From Devosia sp. FJ2-5-3 (GTDB lineage: Bacteria; Pseudomonadota; Alphaproteobacteria; Rhizobiales; Devosiaceae): a stretch of DNA of 64,000 bases. The translations under genes were made by a program, and so were the position numbers. Positions 25,396 through 32,440 of the stretch are shown one piece after another; position 1 is the stretch's first letter; each line of letters starts with the position of its first letter. Under the pieces are notes generated by a model, which worked only from the letters and a program-made list of their open reading frames with translations, did not search any database and was not told the origin of the DNA. The stretch lies in assembly GCF_029201545.1 (NCBI RefSeq), contig NZ_CP104007.1, positions 3,907,501 to 3,971,500 on the forward strand, written 5' to 3'.

Positions 25396-26343
25396 TCAGT
25401 CGTAGAGCACGGCTGCGATTTCGGGGGCGTCCATATTGGTCGCATCGAACCAGGCAAAGCCGGAGTCGATGATCTTGGGCAGTTCTTCGCCGTTGAGCGC
25501 GCCGATGGCGGCCTTGACGGTTTCGTAGCCGATGCCGACCGGGTTCTGGGTGATGGCGCCGGCCATGACGCCGGAGGTGATCATGCCCTTCTGTGCAGCA
25601 CCGCTATCGAAACCGATGACGACGATTTCCGAGCCCAGTTCGGTCTTGCCATTGGCAACGCCGATGGCAGAGCCTTCATTGGCGCCGAAAATGCCCTTGA
25701 GATCGGGATTGGCGAGCAGGATCGACTTGGTGATTTCGGTCGACTGCAACTGGTCGCCACCACCGTACTGGACGGTGACCACTTCGATATTGGGATAGGC
25801 TTCCTTGATGCGGTTGACGAAGCCATCGACGCGGTCGATGCCGGTGCGGCTGGTCTGGTCGTGCGCGACGACGGCGACCTTGCCTTCGCCGCCAATGAGC
25901 TCGGCCATCTTGTCAGCTGCAAGGGCGGCGGCAGCGACGTTGTCGGTGGTGACGGTGGTCAACGGGATATCGCTGTCGACGCCACTGTCGAAGGCAATGA
26001 TCGGAATGTCTGCGCTCTGGGCCTGCTGCAGCAGCGGGGTTGCGGCTTGGCTGTCGAGGGCGGCAAAGCCGATGGCGTCGGGCTGGCGCGAGAGGGCGGC
26101 GGCGAGCATGTCCATCTGGCGGTCGACCTGGGTCTCGGTATCGGGGCCTTCGAAGGTCACATTGGCGTTGAACTCGGCTGCCGCCTTGTCGGCACCGGCC
26201 TTCACGGCCTGCCAGAACTGGTGCTGGAAGCCCTTCGAGATGAGGGCAATGTCATATTTGTCCTGGGCCTGCACGGCGCCGGACGTGGCGGCCAGCATGG
26301 CCACGGCGCTGAGGGCGCCGAGCAGGGTGCGACGGTTGAGCAT
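25396..26343 (-). CDS. Sugar ABC transporter substrate-binding protein
   Basis: A 315-residue periplasmic binding protein of the ribose/galactose type (peripla_BP_4). The signal peptide begins MLNRRTLLGALSAVAML and ends near AVQAQ (residue about 26). KGFQHQFWQAVKAGADKAAAEF and GIFGANEGSAIGVANG are typical of the family. The start complementing 26341-26343 follows GGGAGGAAAACC. The operon partners suggest L-fucose, L-galactose or a related deoxy-sugar as ligand; this is inferred from context only. Confidence 0.9.
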   Translation of the reverse strand: MLNRRTLLGALSAVAMLAATSGAVQAQDKYDIALISKGFQHQFWQAVKAGADKAAAEFNANVTFEGPDTETQVDRQMDMLAAALSRQPDAIGFAALDSQAATPLLQQAQSADIPIIAFDSGVDSDIPLTTVTTDNVAAAALAADKMAELIGGEGKVAVVAHDQTSRTGIDRVDGFVNRIKEAYPNIEVVTVQYGGGDQLQSTEITKSILLANPDLKGIFGANEGSAIGVANGKTELGSEIVVIGFDSGAAQKGMITSGVMAGAITQNPVGIGYETVKAAIGALNGEELPKIIDSGFAWFDATNMDAPEIAAVLYD

Positions 26344-26430
26344 GGTTTTCCTCCCAAATGCTGCGGTGATTTTGGCGGGCATTTTTGTCTGCCTCTTGTT
26401 GGCGCGGAATGCGCGGGAACGAAGGGGGCG

Positions 26431-27429
26431 CTAGAGAGCCCGGCGCCGCAAGATATCGGCGTAGACGGCCAGGATGATGATCGTGCCGGTGACCACGGTC
26501 TGCCATTCCTGGGCGACGGAAAGGATGCGCAGGCCATTGGCCAGCACGGAGATGATGAGCGCGCCGATCAGCGTGCCGAGCACGGTGCCGCGGCCGCCCG
26601 AGAGCGAGGTGCCGCCAATGACCACGGCGGCGATGGCGTCGAGCTCATAGCCCTGGCCGAGCGCCGGCTGGGCCGAATTGAGGCGCGAGGCGATGAGCAG
26701 GCCCGCGACCCCGCAAATGGCGCCGGCCGTCGAATAGACGGCGATCTTCCAGCGATCGATATTGACGCCAGAGAGGCGCACCGCCTCCTCGTTCGAGCCT
26801 AGGGCGAAGGTGTAGCGGCCAAGCGCGGTCTTGCCGAGGACGAAGGCGGCCAGCAGCGCGACGGCAAAGAGAATGACGACACCATTGGGAATGGGAATGG
26901 CCGGAATGATTGTGCCGACAATGGAGCCCTGGGCGATCTGGGTGAAGCCGGGCGTATCGTTGAAATAGATCGGGCGCGTGCCGGAAATGACCAACGACAG
27001 GCCCTTGAGGATCAGCATCATGCCGAGCGTGGCGATGAAAGGCGGGACCTTGAGCTTGGCGATGACCACGCCCGAGACCGTGCCGCAAAAGGCGCCGGCA
27101 AGGATGGCGCCGACCACGCCGACCGGCAGGGGCAGGCCCAGAAAGGTCAAGAGCACGCCGGTGATCACGGCACAGAAGGTCATCAGCGTGCCGACCGAGA
27201 GGTCGATGCCGCCGGTGATGATGACCAGCGTCGCGGCGATGGCGAGGACGCCATTAACCGAGGTGGCCTGCAGGATCGCCAGCACGTTCTGGGTCTGCAT
27301 GAAATTTGGCGAGGCCAGGGAGAAGACCACGATCAGCGCGATGAGGCCGGAAAAGGCCAGCAGCCGATGGAAGGCACCGGAAATGCGCGGGCCCGATTTT
27401 TGGGCCGCTGGGGCTGTGGTGTCGGTCAT
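26431..27429 (-). CDS. Sugar ABC transporter permease, RbsC family
   Basis: A 332-residue membrane protein with about ten helices. VIITGGIDLSVGTLMTFCAV is the RbsC signature and LDAIAAVVIGGTSLSGGRGTVLG the conserved ATPase-contact region, split here as LDAIAAVVIGGTSL and SGGRGTVLGT. It forms the inner-membrane channel for the sugar delivered by the neighbouring binding protein. An 87-base gap to the binding-protein gene and a 276-base repeat-filled gap to the ATPase gene separate it from its partners, though all share a strand. Confidence 0.93.
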   Translation of the reverse strand: MTDTTAPAAQKSGPRISGAFHRLLAFSGLIALIVVFSLASPNFMQTQNVLAILQATSVNGVLAIAATLVIITGGIDLSVGTLMTFCAVITGVLLTFLGLPLPVGVVGAILAGAFCGTVSGVVIAKLKVPPFIATLGMMLILKGLSLVISGTRPIYFNDTPGFTQIAQGSIVGTIIPAIPIPNGVVILFAVALLAAFVLGKTALGRYTFALGSNEEAVRLSGVNIDRWKIAVYSTAGAICGVAGLLIASRLNSAQPALGQGYELDAIAAVVIGGTSLSGGRGTVLGTLIGALIISVLANGLRILSVAQEWQTVVTGTIIILAVYADILRRRAL

Positions 27430-27492
27430 GGATTTCCTCCGGCGGTGATGCAGCCTGAATTTTTGGCTCGATATTTGCCCCGCCCGCTTCGC

Positions 27493-27597
27493 GACACCTC
27501 CCCCTCGACGGGGGAGGTTGGGAGGGGGTGTCGGAAGCCTTGATATCCGGGCTCTCGCCCCCCCACCCTTGATCCCTCCCCGCTAGGGGGAGGGAGA
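27493..27597. repeat. GC-rich inverted repeat pair (family R1)
   Basis: The left arm (27493-27532) has CACCTCCCCCTCGACGGGGG then AGGTTGGGAGGGGGTG. The right arm (27556-27597) is inverted, with CCCCCCCACCCTTGATCCC and the hairpin CTCCCCGCTAGGGGGAG. It splits the sugar transporter operon between ATPase and permease genes. The rest of the 27430-27705 gap is similar GC-rich filler with no gene. Confidence 0.85.
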
Positions 27598-27705
27598 CGA
27601 TGAACATGTATGTCGGTGTTAAGGCGAGGCCCCCTCACCCAACGCGGAGCGCCGACCTCACCCCCAAGGGAGAGGCGAAGAGAGGGGCGGTGTTCGTGGA
27701 AAAGG

Positions 27706-29253
27706 CTAGCTGGCATGGCGCACCTGCATGGCGGGTTCGCGCATGGTGGCGAGCCGCATGATGTCCTGCTGGCTGGCGCCGCCGGGCAGGATGCCGGTGA
27801 GGCGGCCCTCGCACATCACCGCGATGCGGTGGGAGAGGCGCAGGATCTCCGGCAGCTCCGAGGAGATGACGATGATGGCCTTGCCCTCCGCGGCGAGGGC
27901 ATTGAGGAGCTTGTAGATTTCGGACTTGGCGCCGACATCGATGCCGCGCGTCGGCTCGTCGAAGATCAGGATATCGCAATCGCGCAAAAGCCATTTGGCG
28001 ATGACGACCTTTTGCTGGTTGCCGCCCGAGAGGAGGCGCGCTTCCTGGGTGTCGGACGGGGTCTTGATGGCAAGCTGGCGGATGAATTTCTGTGCGGCCT
28101 CGCGCATGCCGGCCTCGTCGAGCACGCCGGCCGGGCCGGTGAAGCGCTCGAGGCTGGGGAGCGCGATGTTGTTGCGGACATCAAGGCCGGTGGCGAGGCC
28201 GAAATTCTTGCGATCCTCGGAGAGATAGCCAATTCCGCAGGCAACCGCATCGCGAGGCGAGGAGATGCCGACCCGCTTGTCGTGAACCCAGATTTCGCCG
28301 CCCTCGCGCCGATCGGCCCCGAAAATGGCGCGGGCGACCTCGGTTCGACCAGCGCCCATGAGACCGGCAAAGCCGAGGATCTCACCCTTGCGCACCGAGA
28401 AGCTGACATCGCGAATGTCGCGGCCGCGACGGATGTTGCGGACCTCCAGCGCTATCGGCGCATCGGCGGTGTTGGGAATGGAGAGCGTTTCCTGGCTCAG
28501 CGTGCGCCCCACCATCATGGAAATGATGGTTTCGATGGGGGTTTCGGCAGCGGGAACCGTGCCGACATATTCGCCATCGCGCATGATGGTGACGCGGTCG
28601 GAGATGCGCTTGATCTCGTCCATCTTGTGGGAGATGTAGACGATGCCGACGCCCTCGGCCTTGAGCCGATTGATGATGGCGAAGAGCTCGGCGATCTCGG
28701 CGTCGTTGAGGGCCGCGGTGGGCTCATCCATGATCAACACCTTGGAGCGATAGGAGAGCGCCTTGGCGATCTCGACCATTTGCTGCTTGGCGATGGTGAG
28801 CGTCTCGACCTTCACAGTGGGATCGAGATTGAGGTTCATGGACTGAAAGATCGCGGCCGTATCGCGGTTGAGCTGGCGCTCGTCGAGGAGGCCGAAGCGG
28901 CGTGGCTCGCGGCCGATATAGATGTTCTGGGCGGCGGTGAGATCGCGCATCAGGGCGAGTTCCTGATGGATGATGCCAATGCCCAGATTCTGTGCCTCGC
29001 GCGGCGAGACGATTTCCACCGGATGTCCCTCGAGCAGGACCGTGCCGCTGTCGCGCTGATAGACGCCCGAAAGCACTTTCATCAGCGTGGACTTGCCGGC
29101 GCCGTTTTCACCCATGAGGGCATGGACTTCCCCTGCCACCAGATCGAAGCGGGCATGGGACAGGGCCCGGACACCGGGGAAATTCTTGTCGATATCGGTC
29201 ATTTCGACGAGCGGAGCGCTGCGTTCGGCGCGGTCCGACTGGCTTGCAACCAT
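27706..29253 (-). CDS. Sugar ABC transporter ATPase, RbsA/MglA type
   Basis: A 515-residue protein with two fused ATPase domains. The first has Walker [10 protein letters not shown] (near residue 50) and Walker [11 protein letters not shown]. The second is the usual degenerate half, with [16 protein letters not shown] and signature [15 protein letters not shown] followed by [13 protein letters not shown]. It energises import of the sugar bound by the 25396-26343 protein. The start at 29253 is the first gene of the leftward operon, facing the GntR gene across a 166-base region that carries palindromes. Confidence 0.94.
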   Translation of the reverse strand: MVASQSDRAERSAPLVEMTDIDKNFPGVRALSHARFDLVAGEVHALMGENGAGKSTLMKVLSGVYQRDSGTVLLEGHPVEIVSPREAQNLGIGIIHQELALMRDLTAAQNIYIGREPRRFGLLDERQLNRDTAAIFQSMNLNLDPTVKVETLTIAKQQMVEIAKALSYRSKVLIMDEPTAALNDAEIAELFAIINRLKAEGVGIVYISHKMDEIKRISDRVTIMRDGEYVGTVPAAETPIETIISMMVGRTLSQETLSIPNTADAPIALEVRNIRRGRDIRDVSFSVRKGEILGFAGLMGAGRTEVARAIFGADRREGGEIWVHDKRVGISSPRDAVACGIGYLSEDRKNFGLATGLDVRNNIALPSLERFTGPAGVLDEAGMREAAQKFIRQLAIKTPSDTQEARLLSGGNQQKVVIAKWLLRDCDILIFDEPTRGIDVGAKSEIYKLLNALAAEGKAIIVISSELPEILRLSHRIAVMCEGRLTGILPGGASQQDIMRLATMREPAMQVRHAS

Positions 29254-29323
29254 GTGACGTCCTCCAGCCGGCCGGCCCGCTCTGCGGCGATGCTCAACAA
29301 GCCCGACGAGCTAATGACAAGTC

Positions 29324-29349
29324 TGACAAGCTGTCAAGTGGTCAGACCA
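29324..29349. promoter_or_regulatory. Putative GntR operator of the sugar operon
   Basis: Two perfect palindromes lie side by side: TGACAAGCTGTCA (29324-29336) and TGGTCAGACCA (29339-29349). GntR proteins of the FadR group bind short palindromes of the TGGTnnnACCA kind, which the second site fits. The position between the divergent transporter operon and its GntR gene makes this the likely control point. Confidence 0.65.
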
Positions 29350-29419
29350 GTGGACAGGGTCGGTCCGCGGCGCTATGTCTTGACCGGCTGCCGCATCGTT
29401 CCGCGGCTGCGGGGGAGCA

Positions 29420-30112
29420 ATGAAACTACAGGCCGTCTCTAACCGGAAACTCTATCTCCAGATCGCCGATCAGATCCGCGAGCAGATCAGCGCGGGCGCG
29501 GTGGCGCCGGGCAGGCAATTGCCCTCCGAGCGCGATCTTGCGGCAAGCCTGGGGGTCTCCCGGCCCACGCTGCGCGAGGCGCTGATCGCGCTGGAAGTGG
29601 CAGGATTGGTGGAGGTGCGCGTCGGTGTCGGCGCCTTTGTGCGGGGCCAGGAAAAGCCGGGCGAGGCGCTGCCCGAGCAGAGCCATTCCCCTATCGAAAT
29701 CATGAATGTGCGCAGACTGCTCGAACCGGAAGCCGCCGCACTTGCAGCGCAGGCCATTGCCCCCGAAGGTCTGGCGCGGCTGGCCGAAGTGCTGGGACAT
29801 ATGCAGGCCGACGCGGATCGGGATTTGTGGACATCGGAATGGGACAGGACCATGCACCTGACCATCGCCGAGGGGTCGGGCAATTCCATGCTACGGGAAA
29901 TTCTGGACACGCTGTGGAATTCTCGTTCCGAGGACGTCGACAAGCGCTTCCACGAGCATCTGGCGACGATATCGGACGTGCGCCTGCATATCATGGAAGA
30001 CCATAGAAGCATTGTGGCGGCGATCGTGCAGCGCGATGCAGAGGCTGCGCGGGCTGCGATGGCGGCCCATCTCGACTATGTCACCGCCGCCATGCTCAAT
30101 AGCTGGGAATAG
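29420..30112 (+). CDS. GntR family regulator, FadR/FCD type
   Basis: A 230-residue regulator. The winged helix (about 8-75) contains LYLQIADQIREQISAGAVAP then GRQLPSERDLAASLGVSRPT and LREALIALEVAGLVEVRVG. The FCD domain follows, with metal-binding candidates in WDRTMHLTIAEGSGN and the histidine of MEDHRSIVAAI. It stands divergent to the sugar ABC operon and convergent with the zinc dehydrogenase gene. It probably represses the L-fuconate-type operon until a sugar acid binds. Confidence 0.9.
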   Translation: MKLQAVSNRKLYLQIADQIREQISAGAVAPGRQLPSERDLAASLGVSRPTLREALIALEVAGLVEVRVGVGAFVRGQEKPGEALPEQSHSPIEIMNVRRLLEPEAAALAAQAIAPEGLARLAEVLGHMQADADRDLWTSEWDRTMHLTIAEGSGNSMLREILDTLWNSRSEDVDKRFHEHLATISDVRLHIMEDHRSIVAAIVQRDAEAARAAMAAHLDYVTAAMLNSWE

Positions 30113-30118
30113 ACCGCT

Positions 30119-31135
30119 TCATCCGGCCCGCAGATCAACGAGGATCTTGGTGAAGGCGCCGGGATCGGCATCCCATTCGGCAAGGGCCGAGGGCGCTTCA
30201 TCGAGCGAAGCGATGCGCGAGACGATGAGATCGCCGGCGCCGGGATTGGCCTTTAGGCAATCGATAACGGCGGCAAAATCCTCAGGCAGGGCGTTGCGCG
30301 AGCCGCGAATGTCGAGTTCCTTGGTGATGAAATATTTGGTGTCATAGGCAATGGGCGCCTTGGCGTAGCCGATATAGACCACGCGCCCGGTGGTGACGAC
30401 CATATCCACCGCCTGGAGGAAGGTCGCCTCCGCACCCACGGCCTCGATCACCACATCGGGCCCCTCGCCGGTGAGGGCAGAGACGGCGGCGCGGACATCT
30501 GTCCTTGCATTGATGGTTTCGTGGGCGCCGAGTTTTTTGGCGATGTCCAGCTTGGCGTCGCTGAGATCGACGGCGATGACGCGCGCTCCAACCCGCAGGG
30601 CGCCGAGCAGTACGCCGAGCCCGATCATGCCACAACCGAGGACGACAATGGTCTCGCCTTCCTGCAGACCGGCGCGGCGCACGGCGTGAAAACCAACGGC
30701 ACAGGGCTCGATCAGCGCCAGATCGCGCAGGGGCAGATCGTCCACGGGCAGAACCTTTGCCGCGGGCACGACAATGCGCCCGGTCATGGCGCCCTCGCGC
30801 TGCACGCCCATGGTCTGGTTTCTGACGCAGGCATTGGGGCGGCCTGTGGTGCAGGCGTGGCAGGTGCCGCAATTGAAATATGGGATGACAGTGACCGCCT
30901 GCCCCTCGGCAAGCCCGGTCACGCCCTCGCCGAGCGCCGCGATGGTGCCGGCGATTTCATGGCCCGGCACGCGGGGATAGCTCACCAATGGATTGAGCCC
31001 GCGATAGGAGGTGAGATCGGAGCCGCAATAGCCGACATAGGCAATCGAGATGGCCACTTCGCCGGCTTTCGGCTCGGGCACTGCCATTTCGGTAAGGCCG
31101 GCCTGGCCGGGCTTGAGAATGCTGAGGGCTTGCAT
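30119..31135 (-). CDS. Zinc-dependent alcohol/polyol dehydrogenase
   Basis: A 338-residue medium-chain dehydrogenase. The catalytic zinc ligands are in VGYCGSDLTSY and PGHEIAG. The structural-zinc loop (CGTCHACTTGRPNAC) has all four cysteines. The NAD motif is VLGCGMIGLGVLLGA. It resembles L-threonine/L-galactonate/sorbitol dehydrogenases. Next to a fuconate dehydratase system it may oxidise a sugar acid or sugar alcohol, but the substrate cannot be named. The start complementing 31133-31135 follows CCAGGAG; a longer frame to 31273 overlaps the divergent aldo-keto reductase gene and is rejected. Confidence 0.87.
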   Translation of the reverse strand: MQALSILKPGQAGLTEMAVPEPKAGEVAISIAYVGYCGSDLTSYRGLNPLVSYPRVPGHEIAGTIAALGEGVTGLAEGQAVTVIPYFNCGTCHACTTGRPNACVRNQTMGVQREGAMTGRIVVPAAKVLPVDDLPLRDLALIEPCAVGFHAVRRAGLQEGETIVVLGCGMIGLGVLLGALRVGARVIAVDLSDAKLDIAKKLGAHETINARTDVRAAVSALTGEGPDVVIEAVGAEATFLQAVDMVVTTGRVVYIGYAKAPIAYDTKYFITKELDIRGSRNALPEDFAAVIDCLKANPGAGDLIVSRIASLDEAPSALAEWDADPGAFTKILVDLRAG

Positions 31136-31245
31136 GATCGTCTCCTGGACGCCGAAGCGCCACCCACTATCTTCCATACATGAAGGATGACAGCAACGGC
31201 CTCGAAGCGATAAACAGCAGGCAAAGCGAGCAAGGGAATGCGGAC

Positions 31246-32238
31246 ATGAAAACTGATTTGCCAACGCGCCCATTGGGCAAGACCGGCCTCGACATCACCC
31301 GCGTCGGGATCGGCGCCTGGGCCATGGGCGGCAATATGTGGGGGCCGCAGGACGACGCGAAATCCGACGCTGCCATTCGCCATGCCATCGAGCTCGGGAT
31401 CAACTGGATCGACACAGCCGCCGTCTATGGCAATGGCCATTCCGAAGAGGTGATCGGCCAGACGCTGCGGAAACTGCCGGCCGACAGGCGTCCGCTGGTC
31501 TTCACCAAGGGCGGCATCGTGCGCGACAGCGAGGGCAAGAACCCGCGCCGGATCGGCGAGCGCAATCATCTGCGCGGAGAGCTTGAGAATTCGCTCAAGC
31601 GGCTGGGGGTCGAGACCATCGATCTCTACCAGATGCATTGGCCATCGGACGATGTTGGACTGGAAGAGTATTGGGGGGCGCTGCTCGAGCTCAAGGCCGA
31701 GGGCAAGGTGCGCAATGTGGGCCTTTCCAACCACAGCGTCGAGCAGCTCGCCAAGGCAGAGGCGATTGGGCATGTCGAGACGCTGCAGCCGCCTTTTTCG
31801 ATGATCAAGCGGCAGACTGCCGCCGAAATCCTGCCCTGGTGCCATCAGCATGGGACCGGCGTGATCTGCTATAGCCCCATGCAGGCAGGACTTCTCACAG
31901 GCACATTTACCGCCGAGCGGGCCTCCGCTCTGGCCGATAATGACTGGCGCCGGGAAAGCCCGGAATTCCAGGGGGACGCCCTCGTGGCGAACCTGGCCCT
32001 GGCCGACGGCCTCAAGCCGATCGCGCAAAAGCACGGCACCAGCGTTTCGAGCGTGGCGCTGGCCTGGGTCCTGTCCTGGCCGGGCCTGACGGCGGCGATC
32101 GTCGGCGCCCGTTCGCCGGCGCAGGTGGATGGCTGGATCGATGCAGCCCGGCTCGAACTGGATGCGGACGATCTCGAGACCATCGCCCAGTCCATCGAGC
32201 GGACCGGGGCAGGCTCGGGCCCCTCGCGCCTGGCCTGA
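31246..32238 (+). CDS. Aldo-keto reductase (first)
   Basis: A 330-residue NADPH-dependent oxidoreductase with the AKR barrel. The tetrad residues are in NWIDTAAVYGNGHSEEVIG (Asp, Tyr), LVFTKGG (Lys) and YQMHWPSDD (His). GRTG-like start RPLGKTGLDITRVGIG is typical. It is divergent from the zinc dehydrogenase and near the sugar operon, so a role in sugar or sugar-aldehyde oxidation (such as an L-fucose dehydrogenase step) is possible but unproven. The ATG at 31246 follows AAGGGAA; an ATG at 31180 starts 22 codons earlier without support. Confidence 0.87.
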   Translation: MKTDLPTRPLGKTGLDITRVGIGAWAMGGNMWGPQDDAKSDAAIRHAIELGINWIDTAAVYGNGHSEEVIGQTLRKLPADRRPLVFTKGGIVRDSEGKNPRRIGERNHLRGELENSLKRLGVETIDLYQMHWPSDDVGLEEYWGALLELKAEGKVRNVGLSNHSVEQLAKAEAIGHVETLQPPFSMIKRQTAAEILPWCHQHGTGVICYSPMQAGLLTGTFTAERASALADNDWRRESPEFQGDALVANLALADGLKPIAQKHGTSVSSVALAWVLSWPGLTAAIVGARSPAQVDGWIDAARLELDADDLETIAQSIERTGAGSGPSRLA

Positions 32239-32269
32239 ACCGCATTGAGGGGTTAACAATATCTTTATT

Positions 32270-32291
32270 CGGGCCGGCACGTGTCGGCCCG
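32270..32291. terminator. Hairpin after the aldo-keto reductase gene
   Basis: CGGGCCG (32270-32276) pairs with CGGCCCG (32285-32291), and an A-rich run follows about 20 bases on. It lies 32 bases after the stop and before the mrp promoter region. There is no tight U tract, so the call is moderate. Confidence 0.5.
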
Positions 32292-32385
32292 GACAATTGC
32301 CGCGCCTAAAAAAAATCGCCCCTTGTACATTCACGCCCAAATTCCGACTTGCGCATTTGAGCTTGTGCAGCGAAAAGCAGTGATG

Positions 32386-32399
32386 CGTTCTTTTGAACG
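32386..32399. promoter_or_regulatory. Inverted repeat upstream of the mrp operon
   Basis: CGTTC-TTTT-GAACG lies about 42 bases before mrpA. It could be a regulator site or simply part of the promoter. No matching regulator gene is nearby. Confidence 0.3.
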
Positions 32400-32440
32400 T
32401 CTAGCTCCCGATCATTACCCTAGAGGTCTTTAACGCGCTG

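Noticed and set aside
27630..27700. CCCCTCACCC-rich stretch before the sugar ATPase end as a possible R1 copy
   Set aside because: It has the same composition but lacks the inverted arm and the hairpin core, so I did not count it as a family member.
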